Source of the DNA: Candidatus Stahliibacteriota bacterium
GTDB lineage: Bacteria; Hydrothermota; Tepidihabitantia; SM23-42
Assembly (NCBI GenBank): GCA_030670605.1
Contig: DAOVBK010000037.1
Span: forward strand, 1 to 9,960
Length of the DNA stretch: 9,960 nucleotides
Reading direction: 5' to 3'
Below the pieces are notes generated by a model. That model searched no databases. It was not told where the DNA came from and saw only the letters and a program-made list of their open reading frames with translations. The first letter of the stretch is position 1, and the number at the start of each line of letters is the position of its first letter. Below are positions 1-5,898 of this stretch, in pieces. The position numbers were made by a program, and so were the translations under genes.

Positions 1-63
1 ATGCGTTCTTGGCTTCCAACCCAGAAGACCTCCTCGTTGGCAGCAATTGTACGGCATTACGCA

Positions 64-87
64 TGTCAATCAAGACAAAAGTTGACA
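64..87. repeat. Short inverted repeat near the left edge
   Basis: TGTCAA at 64-69 faces TTGACA at 82-87 with 12 nt between them. The ends resemble the TGT...ACA termini of some insertion sequences, but no transposase is visible in the 196 bp left of the first gene. The stretch 1-120 is open in frame 1, but its 39 residues match no family I know. I see no other gene in 1-196. Confidence 0.2.
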
Positions 88-196
88 CGATCCGCCGATA
101 TTTCTGTTTCTCAAAAATAACTCATGCAATATAATGACTTATCATGCCTAAAAGTCAACAAAATATAGCAGGTCGTTTTTGTTCTGGTAATAACCT

Positions 197-1336
197 TCAG
201 AAAACCAAATTGACTGACAGATGTGGTATGATTTCATCGACTTCATTTATTTTATTATGCATGGTTGTAATACCTAACTCAGATTGTATTCCCGATGATA
301 GACAATATCCAATACCGGTGTGAAAAGCAAATCTTCCAGGACTATTTTTTGTAAAACCCCATCTGGTTATTAATACTGAAGAAATTTCCATTTCACCACC
401 ATATTTTAGTGACCACTCGTGATATTTATCAATGTGGTTAAATGAATACATTCTTTTAATTAGAGTATACTCAAGACCGGTTTTGCCTTTTTCCCATTCC
501 CAAGATATCCCTGGTGAAATAGTCAATTTATCTTCAACAAGCTCATTGGAATAGCACAACTCTATACCCGCTCTGACGTAGTTATCACCAATCGCTTTAT
601 TTATGATAAATCGATTATATAAACTGTATGTGTCCGCTAAATTAGTTCCAGGGCAATGAAAGACGAAGACATATTCAACAGGCGAGTAATTTACAATCAG
701 ATATACCGGTACATCAAAGATTGATCCATGGAATTCGTTCCATGGTTCTGGCCATGGGTCTGGTAAATACTCCCAGGAATCTCTTGTCTGCCGTGTCAAG
801 CCCGCTCCTGTCTTTATTTTTTTCCAACTGTAAAGAAAATATATCCCAGCGTTAAAAACAAAGTTCCGATATTTATAATCATTGTATTCTGAAAAACTCC
901 GTAAAAACCGTCCTGTGAATCCAATACTAAATTTCTTTATCCGTCCGTTTAGATGAAAAGCACCTGTTTTCATTTTGTATTCTAGTTCTTCTTCTGTATC
1001 GCTATAATAATCCTTTTCATATTTAGTGTATACGCTCATCGCCAATTCTGTATCTATTCTTTGGATGTAACGCATCATAGGCCTAAGTCGAAATCGTTTT
1101 AATTGCTGGCTATTAACATAATTTGCAAACTCTAATTCTCCTTTTCCGGCAAAATAATCTAAAAGATCCACTGGATTTCCTTCAAGGGCATAAAGATTCG
1201 GAATAGTCTGTGGGTCCCTGATGATAAATGTTAGATTCCCCATTGAAGATAAATGAGTTGCAAAATCCCACTCTTCGTTTGAATAGGCAAAAGCCATAAC
1301 AAACGCAGTCAAATAACAAATATTAAATCCCATCAT
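197..1336 (-). CDS. Probable outer-membrane beta-barrel protein, unknown function
   Basis: I do not recognise a named family. The 379-residue product starts with a short hydrophobic stretch ending MAFAYS, which fits a Sec signal peptide cleaved near residue 19. The mature part alternates short aromatic-rich amphipathic strands with turns, for example around residues 150-190 and 215-380. It ends LSVNLVF, a C-terminal phenylalanine with alternating hydrophobic residues as in the BAM-recognised beta-signal. Residues 45-80 (after the ALEGNP stretch) look helical and may be a periplasmic segment. The start is a double ATG (1336 and 1333) with AAGG about 8 nt upstream. The gene is clearly more AT-rich than the operons to its right, which may mean recent acquisition or a different codon regime. 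It has its own promoter and no operon partner in the window. The barrel assignment is inference from composition and C-terminus; the cargo is unknown. Confidence 0.7.
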   Translation of the reverse strand: MMGFNICYLTAFVMAFAYSNEEWDFATHLSSMGNLTFIIRDPQTIPNLYALEGNPVDLLDYFAGKGELEFANYVNSQQLKRFRLRPMMRYIQRIDTELAMSVYTKYEKDYYSDTEEELEYKMKTGAFHLNGRIKKFSIGFTGRFLRSFSEYNDYKYRNFVFNAGIYFLYSWKKIKTGAGLTRQTRDSWEYLPDPWPEPWNEFHGSIFDVPVYLIVNYSPVEYVFVFHCPGTNLADTYSLYNRFIINKAIGDNYVRAGIELCYSNELVEDKLTISPGISWEWEKGKTGLEYTLIKRMYSFNHIDKYHEWSLKYGGEMEISSVLITRWGFTKNSPGRFAFHTGIGYCLSSGIQSELGITTMHNKINEVDEIIPHLSVNLVF

Positions 1337-1387
1337 AACAACCTTGGAAGGTTCTTTGTTTCCCCACCTCTGTTACTATAAGAACTT

Positions 1388-1415
1388 ATAATATCTATAA
1401 TACACTTTGTGTCAA
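1388..1415 (-). promoter_or_regulatory. Sigma70-type promoter of the outer-membrane protein gene
   Basis: Read on the minus strand, TTGACA (1415-1410, perfect -35) is followed after 16 nt by TATTAT (1393-1388, five of six consensus bases for -10). Transcription would start near 1381, giving a leader of about 45 nt before the ATG at 1336. Position and quality fit the gene well. Confidence 0.6.
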
Positions 1416-1489
1416 TACAGAATTGGTGCTAACTCACTCCCTCTTCCGACAAGAAAGTTCTCGGGGTCAGGTCTCAACATTTGACATTT

Positions 1490-1526
1490 GAGATTGCTTC
1501 AGAACGCTGTTCTTCGTAATGACATC
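1490..1526. repeat. REP-like 37-bp hairpin element, copy 1
   Basis: The element starts GAGATTGC and ends AATGACATC. Its core AGAAC-GCT-GTTCT is a perfect 5-bp stem with a 3-nt loop. Outside it ATTGC faces GTAAT, an outer 5-bp stem with one G-T pair. Copy 2 (1662-1698) has the same length and the same two stems with a different core sequence. Confidence 0.65.
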
Positions 1527-1597
1527 CCCTCACCCCTACACTGCAGAGCGCCGGAATCAGGATGCAGGGAACAGCATTTGATGCACCCTCACCTTAA

Positions 1598-1620
1598 TCC
1601 TCTCCCGTCAAGGGAGAGGA
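1598..1620. repeat. Perfect 9-bp hairpin, purine/pyrimidine-rich
   Basis: TCCTCTCCC (1598-1606) faces GGGAGAGGA (1612-1620) across the loop GTCAA. The right part, TCAAGGGAGAGG (1608-1619), recurs at 1641-1652. The sequence resembles a dispersed repeat common in metagenomic genomes. No T-run follows on either strand, so it is not a classical intrinsic terminator, though it lies downstream of the minus-strand operon. Confidence 0.55.
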
Positions 1621-1661
1621 GATTAGGTTTGTGGTTCCCCTCAAGGGAGAGGGATATTTAC

Positions 1662-1698
1662 GAGATTGCCGCGGGACTACGTCCCTCGCAATGACATC
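1662..1698. repeat. REP-like 37-bp hairpin element, copy 2, overlapping the glycerate kinase 3' end
   Basis: Starts GAGATTGC and ends AATGACATC like copy 1. The core GGGAC-TAC-GTCCC is a perfect 5-bp stem with a 3-nt loop, and ATTGC/GCAAT form a perfect outer stem. It covers the stop codon (1677-1679) and the last codons of the glycerate kinase gene, so the element contributes the C-terminus MSLRGT. Confidence 0.65.
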
Positions 1699-2822
1699 TT
1701 CTTAAGCAGGGCTTTGCCAATTGTACAGGCAGTTTCTTGTAATAATCGTGGCGTGTTCTTGATCGAATAGGTCAAGGAAGTGCCAGATGTTACCAAGCTA
1801 TAATAGTCAGCGACACCGCCTTTTTCAGAAATGCGAGCGTCTTTTGCTATGGAACCAGCAATGAGAATGACTGGTTTTTTGTATGCATGGGCGATATCAA
1901 TAACGTTTCTCACTGCCTTACCGTAGAAACTCTGTTTATCAATTCTACCCTCTCCTGTGATGATCAGGTCACTCATGCGAATGTGCGCTTCTAGATTGAC
2001 TGCCTCGCTTACGACATCAAATCCTGAGCGCAACTCAGCGTTCATGATTACAGCCAACGCACCGGCAACGCCTCCTGCTGCGCCCGAGCCAGACATTTTG
2101 CCGAGGTCCTTGCCATACTGTGTTAGCACAACCTTCCTGAAATTGCGCAGAGCTTTCGTAATGACAGGAATCATTGCGCGCGTCGCGCCTTTTTGTCGCG
2201 CATAGACGAGTGCACCCTGTATGCCGGTCAGAACGTTTCTCACATCAGCAGCAACGGCAAAATCAATACGTTTGATCCTGGAGGGACATTGAGAATCGTC
2301 TATGCGCTTCACAGCGATGAGACCACGGCAATTCGGAGCCACCGCTTTATTGTTCTTGTCAACGTATTGAATACCGAGTATGGACAGCGCGCCCACGCCA
2401 CAGTCTATGGTCGCACTATCACCGACGCCCAGTATAATCCTTTTGCTCCCGCGATTGGCTGCATCCACGATCAGTTCGCCGACGCCTTTTGTTGTCGTCG
2501 CACACGGATCCCGTTGTCCAGGTGGTACGAGCGCCAATCCGGCTGCCTGAGCAAGTTCGATGATCGCAAGACGCTTCTGCGACACCCATCCATAGACTGC
2601 GTTGACAGCGTTGCCGAGCGGACCACAGACACGGCAGGTGACGGACTCACCTTTGTAGGCAGCAGTCAACACGGCGACCGTACCTGAACCACCATCAGCA
2701 AGAGGCAGCTCTTTCACATTATATTTTTTGGATGCTTTTTGCAGTCCGATTCTGACGTTCTTAGCAACCTGTGCAGCATCGAGTGACTCCTTGAAACTGC
2801 CTGGCGCGACGAGTACTTTCAT
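1677..2822 (-). CDS. garK: Glycerate 2-kinase (GarK/GlxK family)
   Basis: Phosphorylates D-glycerate with ATP to 2-phosphoglycerate, feeding lower glycolysis; cytosolic. The 381 residues equal the usual length of the type-1 family (E. coli GarK is 381 from memory). It aligns from residue 1 (MKVLVAPGSFKESL), which fixes the start although no clear Shine-Dalgarno precedes it. Visible motifs are ADGGSGT (42-48), the CGPLG turn (66-70), GVGDSATIDCG (132-142), GSGAAGG (245-251) and TGEGRID (289-295). The family usually has GGSAT where this protein has GDSAT, and TNDGG where it has TIDCG; both changes fall in a conserved loop. The gene is last in the operon behind a D-glycerate dehydrogenase, its natural upstream enzyme. 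The last residues come from a repeat element. Its ATG overlaps the stop of a possible 38-codon ORF (ATGA). Family assignment is firm; glycerate as substrate is inferred from family and neighbour. Confidence 0.93.
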   Translation of the reverse strand: MKVLVAPGSFKESLDAAQVAKNVRIGLQKASKKYNVKELPLADGGSGTVAVLTAAYKGESVTCRVCGPLGNAVNAVYGWVSQKRLAIIELAQAAGLALVPPGQRDPCATTTKGVGELIVDAANRGSKRIILGVGDSATIDCGVGALSILGIQYVDKNNKAVAPNCRGLIAVKRIDDSQCPSRIKRIDFAVAADVRNVLTGIQGALVYARQKGATRAMIPVITKALRNFRKVVLTQYGKDLGKMSGSGAAGGVAGALAVIMNAELRSGFDVVSEAVNLEAHIRMSDLIITGEGRIDKQSFYGKAVRNVIDIAHAYKKPVILIAGSIAKDARISEKGGVADYYSLVTSGTSLTYSIKNTPRLLQETACTIGKALLKKMSLRGT

Positions 2823-2935
2823 TCTAGCAGGACACGTGAATAGTCAATAGGTCCAATCCTATTTACAACGGCGATGATTTTGCGAACGCACTTCTGTGTA
2901 TCATTTTTCGTATCCGTGTAACCGGCCGTGTCCAT
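2819..2935 (-). CDS. Possible 38-codon ORF coupled to the glycerate kinase gene
   Basis: In the 156-bp gap between the dehydrogenase and kinase genes, an ATG at 2935 opens 38 codons beginning MDTAGYTDTK and ending RVLLE. Its TGA overlaps the kinase ATG as ATGA, the classic translational-coupling arrangement, and the kinase itself has no clear Shine-Dalgarno. AAGG lies about 13 nt upstream of this ATG. I know no such peptide family. The pattern IDT-x6-T-x-x-C-V-x-x-I-I recalls the C-terminal helix region of small nucleotide kinases, so it may be a gene remnant; the frame is blocked by a TGA just upstream. It could also be chance, since short frames like this arise often. Confidence 0.25.
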   Translation of the reverse strand: MDTAGYTDTKNDTQKCVRKIIAVVNRIGPIDYSRVLLE

Positions 2936-2978
2936 AATAGTAATCTGCCTTTTTCATCAACGTAATCAACTTTTTTTA

Positions 2979-3962
2979 TCACTGTAATCTGAGGTCTGTC
3001 AGGACCTCGTGTGCGGGTTTCTGGTCGTGAATGAGAACCGCGATAACATCTTCTGCAACCATGAGCGCCATCTGTGTCCGCGTCTGCACAGATGCCGAGC
3101 CAATGTGCGGTGCAAGCACGACATTGGACATGGTTTTAAGCTCTTGTTCGACTGCTGGCTCTCGCTCAAATACATCGAGTGCGCAACCAGCAATATCCTT
3201 ATTCCTGAGTGCCACAACGAGCGCGCGCTCATCGATAACCGGTCCGCGGGATGTGTTTATCAAGAATGCAGATTTCTTCATGACTGCGAATTCACGCTCA
3301 GCAATCAGGTGGTGCGTTGCATCAATCAGTGGCACGTGAATCGATACGAAATCTGATTCCCTCAGCATATCGTCAAGCATTCTGTACTCTGCGCTGTGCT
3401 GCTTCTCGATCGTAGTCGAAAGCCGTTTCGGTTCATAGTATAGTATTCTCATACCAAAGCCGTGTGCTCTGCGCGCGAGTGCCCTGCCGATTCTTCCGAA
3501 GCCGATGATACCGAGTGTTTTGCTATGAACATCCGTTCCGAGCAGGAACATTGGTTCCCAGCCCTTGAACTGCCCTTCTCGAACGTACTTATCCGCTTCA
3601 GGTATGCGGCGCGCAACAGAGATAAGCAATGCAAAAGCGAGATCAGCAGTCGTATCAGTCAAAACACCAGGTGTATGTGTGACGTATATGTTCCTTTTTG
3701 CCGCTTCAGCAATATCGATGTTGTTGTATCCAACCGCATAATTGGCAATGATTTTAAGATTGGTGCCGGCATGCATGATTTCTTTGTCAATACGGTCACT
3801 CAGCAAACAGATCAACCCCGTCTTATCTCTCACAGATTCGATAATACATTCCCTCGGCATTGCTTCATTTTTTTCGTATACCTCGAGGTCAACCTGTTCC
3901 GTGAGCATATCTATACCTGGTTGAGGAAGGATACGCGTAAGAAGAACCTTCGGTTTTTTCAT
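2979..3962 (-). CDS. gyaR: D-glycerate dehydrogenase / hydroxypyruvate-glyoxylate reductase
   Basis: NAD(P)H-dependent D-2-hydroxyacid dehydrogenase reducing hydroxypyruvate to D-glycerate and glyoxylate to glycolate; cytosolic. The 327 residues match the usual length. Seen in order: an N-terminal substrate domain from PKVLLTR, the NYAVGYNNID turn (74-83), the dinucleotide motif GFGRIG (154-159), and the catalytic triad Arg239 (NTSRGP), Glu268 (DVFEREP) and His286 (APHIGSAS). The triad spacings of 29 and 18 residues match the archaeal glyoxylate reductase as I remember it. The start MKKPKVL is the natural family start; no Shine-Dalgarno is evident. It follows the FmdE-domain gene by 19 nt and precedes the glycerate kinase, so the pair forms a hydroxypyruvate to 2-phosphoglycerate route, as in serine degradation or glycolate salvage. 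The choice between glycerate and glyoxylate as main substrate cannot be made from sequence. Confidence 0.9.
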   Translation of the reverse strand: MKKPKVLLTRILPQPGIDMLTEQVDLEVYEKNEAMPRECIIESVRDKTGLICLLSDRIDKEIMHAGTNLKIIANYAVGYNNIDIAEAAKRNIYVTHTPGVLTDTTADLAFALLISVARRIPEADKYVREGQFKGWEPMFLLGTDVHSKTLGIIGFGRIGRALARRAHGFGMRILYYEPKRLSTTIEKQHSAEYRMLDDMLRESDFVSIHVPLIDATHHLIAEREFAVMKKSAFLINTSRGPVIDERALVVALRNKDIAGCALDVFEREPAVEQELKTMSNVVLAPHIGSASVQTRTQMALMVAEDVIAVLIHDQKPAHEVLTDLRLQ

Positions 3963-3981
3963 TGTATTTTTGTGTGTTATC

Positions 3982-4392
3982 TCAGCACATATGCCACAGC
4001 TCGTGCGCAGGTGTCCTGAGTATTTTGCGTGCGGCGGTTGGTAACGGATCAGTACCCATGCACATACTCAAAGCCTTTTTCGTAATTCCGTAGCAGTAGC
4101 GCTTCTTTGCTTTTTCCACCACGACATAGATATTCCCTCTTCCCTTTCTTAGCTGCATATTGCCTTTTCCCATCGTTACTATTGTGGAACATTGCAGCCC
4201 GTCAATTATGCATGTATATGGCTTCTGCGGTCTCACGGTGACCGTGATATGCATATCCATGATCCCCTTTGGTTTATGTTTCTCATTAATATACTTCCCA
4301 AGTTTGTACCCGAGGGCAAGAAACGGTCCGTCGTGACCATGGAACCTGATCGCATCCTGATACCTCAGGATTTTTGGTCTACGGAATTTCAT
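3982..4392 (-). CDS. FmdE-domain protein (formylmethanofuran dehydrogenase subunit E-like)
   Basis: A 136-residue protein with the FmdE/FwdE fold signature: FHGHDGPFLALGYKLG at residues 17-32 and CIIDGLQ followed by MGKGN at 61-67 and 74-78. Family members are metal-binding proteins found with molybdenum/tungsten enzymes or standing alone; their function is mostly unknown. This one is the short form without the C-terminal zinc ribbon. The usual GCT ahead of GKGN reads IVT here, with cysteines at 61 and 68 instead, so metal ligation may differ. It starts 5 nt after the ATPase gene with a good AAAGG Shine-Dalgarno about 8 nt before the ATG. Its place right behind hypA and the HypB-like ATPase suggests a role in metal or cofactor handling for a hydrogenase, but this is inference. 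No methanofuran enzyme genes are in the window. Confidence 0.82.
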   Translation of the reverse strand: MKFRRPKILRYQDAIRFHGHDGPFLALGYKLGKYINEKHKPKGIMDMHITVTVRPQKPYTCIIDGLQCSTIVTMGKGNMQLRKGRGNIYVVVEKAKKRYCYGITKKALSMCMGTDPLPTAARKILRTPAHELWHMC

Positions 4393-4397
4393 AGTAC

Positions 4398-5144
4398 TTA
4401 CCTTTCCTTATGAACGTCAAACACCCCGGTGTGCCGAACAATGTCGTACATGTCTGCGGCGAATCGTGTTGATGCAAGTCCCTCGACATCACCAAGCGTG
4501 CTTTCAAAACGGTCATCATGGCTGACTGAACCAAGATACGGAATATGTAACGCCTTCACTGCATCGGCAATGTACGTTGAATCCGCTGTCTTCATATTCT
4601 CGATGACGCCGATTATCGGAAGTGCAAGCTCTTTTTGCATCTGCAATACTTTTTTGACAGTCTCGAACGCCAGTTTCGATGGTGTCGAAACATTCAAGAA
4701 CTGCGTTCTGCGTATCAATCTGATGGCATCGAGCGTTGTATCACTAATGCCCGGTGGCATATCAATAATCAGGAAATCGAGTGTACCCCATTGTGTAATA
4801 CTGAGTAATTCGATGATCACATTTGACACATCATTCCCTCTTAATGGTGATGGTTTGTCTCCAGCATAAAAAACAATCGACATGAATTTCATATTGTGAA
4901 CAACCGGAGGCACAATACCCTTTTCCTCACGAGGATACACGTCTCTGATCCCGAGTATGACATGTGTTGAAGGACCGCAAAAATCAAGGTCGAGCAGTCC
5001 GATTCTTTTGTTAGCATGTGTGAGGATAAGTGCAAGCATCGAGGCAACCGAACTCTTACCAATCCCTCCCTTGCCGCCTGAAACAGCGATGATATTCCCT
5101 ATCTGTTCAAGTCGCTTATCAATAACAGCAATACGCGGATCCAT
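4398..5144 (-). CDS. hypB: Mrp/MinD-type ATPase, archaeal-type HypB partner of HypA
   Basis: A 248-residue P-loop ATPase with the deviant Walker A GGKGGIGKS (23-31, signature Lys25), switch DLDFCGPS (52-59), Walker B LIIDMPPG (125-132) and IENM (181-184). Ordinary Mrp/NBP35 iron-sulphur scaffolds carry a CxxC after GVIENM; it is absent here, so iron-sulphur transfer is unlikely. The segments LLDLDF-G-S-HVILG, KGIVPP-VH-MKFM and KPSPLRG match my memory of the Thermococcus kodakarensis HypB, an ATPase unrelated to the GTPase HypB that boosts nickel binding by HypA. The gene begins 3 nt after hypA, with GGTGAG about 6 nt before its ATG, which strongly supports that pairing. Probable role: ATP-dependent enhancer of nickel delivery to [NiFe] hydrogenase in the cytosol. 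The alternative is a generic Mrp-like ATPase. Confidence 0.85.
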   Translation of the reverse strand: MDPRIAVIDKRLEQIGNIIAVSGGKGGIGKSSVASMLALILTHANKRIGLLDLDFCGPSTHVILGIRDVYPREEKGIVPPVVHNMKFMSIVFYAGDKPSPLRGNDVSNVIIELLSITQWGTLDFLIIDMPPGISDTTLDAIRLIRRTQFLNVSTPSKLAFETVKKVLQMQKELALPIIGVIENMKTADSTYIADAVKALHIPYLGSVSHDDRFESTLGDVEGLASTRFAADMYDIVRHTGVFDVHKER

Positions 5145-5147
5145 TGG

Positions 5148-5558
5148 TTACTCACCTATGATTGCATCAAGCCAGACGCCACGCCCTTGTGCAACCTCAA
5201 AATCAGGGCTACTGCACTCAGGACATCCCATGTACACATGTGCCATTTCTGGCACGAAGTGTATTGCTTCTGATTCATCGTGGCTGAGTCGCTTCATTGC
5301 CTGTTGAAAGGTCCACGTATGACCACAATTTCTGCATTTCAATACTGCCTCAGCAATGTCTATCATGATCTTTGCATCTTTAAGCAAGTCATCGCGTGGT
5401 TGGATTATTTGCTCCAGAGCATTCCGGAATATCTCCATATCGATTTGCTGTACCTCACCGACCTTTATTTTGAGTTTGGTTATTCGCTTGATTTTCTCTT
5501 GTTTAGCGACCTTATGTGCTGTGGTAACGACGCCATCGGCAAGTGCCCATTCATGCAT
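5148..5558 (-). CDS. hypA: Hydrogenase nickel chaperone HypA (archaeal type)
   Basis: Nickel metallochaperone for [NiFe]-hydrogenase maturation. The N-terminus MHEWALAD gives the nickel site (amino group, His2, neighbouring Glu3), which also fixes the start. A zinc site is formed by CRNC (75-78) and CPEC (112-115). The 33 residues between the two pairs are longer than in E. coli HypA and match the insertion seen in archaeal HypA; MHEWALAD, HFVPE and FEVAQGRGV also read like the Thermococcus protein from memory. Length is 136 residues. A GGTGGAG Shine-Dalgarno lies 7 nt before the ATG, behind a strong promoter. It heads the minus operon and is followed after 3 nt by the ATPase-type HypB. No hydrogenase structural gene or hypCDEF lies in the window, so the target enzyme must be elsewhere. 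Confidence 0.95.
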   Translation of the reverse strand: MHEWALADGVVTTAHKVAKQEKIKRITKLKIKVGEVQQIDMEIFRNALEQIIQPRDDLLKDAKIMIDIAEAVLKCRNCGHTWTFQQAMKRLSHDESEAIHFVPEMAHVYMGCPECSSPDFEVAQGRGVWLDAIIGE

Positions 5559-5597
5559 TGTGCGACTCCACCCGCTGTTTGACGGAAATCATGGCAC

Positions 5598-5625
5598 AGT
5601 ATATATAGAATAGTATAACAGTCAA
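5598..5625 (-). promoter_or_regulatory. Sigma70-type promoter of the hypA operon
   Basis: On the minus strand TTGACT (5625-5620) and TATACT (5603-5598) are separated by 16 nt, each one base from consensus. Transcription would start near 5590, giving a leader of about 32 nt with a GGTGGAG ribosome site before hypA. No operator is evident. Confidence 0.6.
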
Positions 5626-5697
5626 GCAACGTCAACTGTAGGCAGCACGCAGAGTGGCCATGGTCAACACATCGTTGCCAGGTACATGGACGATCCT

Positions 5698-5845
5698 ATT
5701 AGTCTGATTGTCCTATAGTCCTATTGTCTTATGGTCGAATGTACGCCAATGAGACGCATTCATAAATCCGATTGTCCCATAGTCGTATCGTCACACCAAT
5801 GATTTGACTATCGGACCATACGACTATCCGACCATGGGACTAAAT
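5698..5845. repeat. Octamer-phased GTC tracts and inverted GAC tract
   Basis: GTC recurs exactly every 8 nt at 5702, 5710, 5718, 5726 and 5734, nearly always preceded by AT plus one base. It recurs again at 5774, 5782 and 5790, still in the same 8-nt phase (40 nt later). Then the complement GAC, mostly followed by YAT, recurs every 8 nt at 5806, 5814, 5822, 5830 and 5838. The right tract is therefore an imperfect inverted copy of the left ones. The two variable bases per unit differ between units. Confidence 0.8.
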
Positions 5846-5849
5846 CTGT

Positions 5850-5897
5850 AGTGGCAGAGTTTACTCTGCGGCATGGCGTCGAGCAAGCTCGACCACT
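5850..5897. repeat. Two-hairpin (three-way junction) repeat element
   Basis: An outer stem AGTG (5850-5853) / CACT (5894-5897) encloses two perfect 7-bp hairpins with 2-nt apparent loops: GCAGAGT/ACTCTGC at 5854-5869 and GTCGAGC/GCTCGAC at 5878-5893. About 8 nt separate the two hairpins. The compact symmetric layout looks like a dispersed REP or MITE-like unit rather than a terminator; no T-run follows. Confidence 0.65.
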
Positions 5898-5898
5898 G

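Larger units (their letters stand above)
1337..1676. other. Intergenic mosaic of dispersed-repeat fragments
   Basis: This 340-bp gap holds the promoter of the minus-strand gene on its left side and then repeat-like pieces with no credible gene. At 1461-1490 is a GGGGTCAGGTCTCAACATTT stretch of a kind I recall as recurring in metagenomic genomes near REP-associated (IS200-like) transposases. It is followed by a 37-bp hairpin element, a CCTCTCCC/GGGAGAGG hairpin and a second 37-bp element that runs into the glycerate kinase gene. The 68-codon plus-strand ORF here is translated repeat, not a gene. Confidence 0.6.

Noticed and set aside
1..120. 39-codon ORF open at the left edge
   Set aside because: It could be the tail of a gene outside the window, but the peptide has no recognisable motif and other frames are equally open.
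1488..1694. 68-codon plus-strand ORF
   Set aside because: It reads through the two hairpin elements and the CCTCTCCC repeat; the peptide is translated repeat sequence with no family likeness.
1957..2687. Plus-strand ORFs opposite the glycerate kinase gene
   Set aside because: They are antisense shadows; the minus-strand frame is a full family match over this stretch.
3009..4019. Plus-strand ORFs opposite the dehydrogenase gene
   Set aside because: Shadows of a gene with intact catalytic triad and dinucleotide motif; cysteine-rich, low-quality peptides.
4398..5144. Mrp/NBP35 iron-sulphur carrier
   Set aside because: The CxxC needed for cluster binding is missing and the location next to hypA plus the sequence pattern fits the archaeal HypB ATPase better.
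4429..5613. Plus-strand ORFs opposite the HypB-like ATPase and hypA
   Set aside because: Antisense to well-conserved proteins; no coupling, ribosome site or recognisable family.
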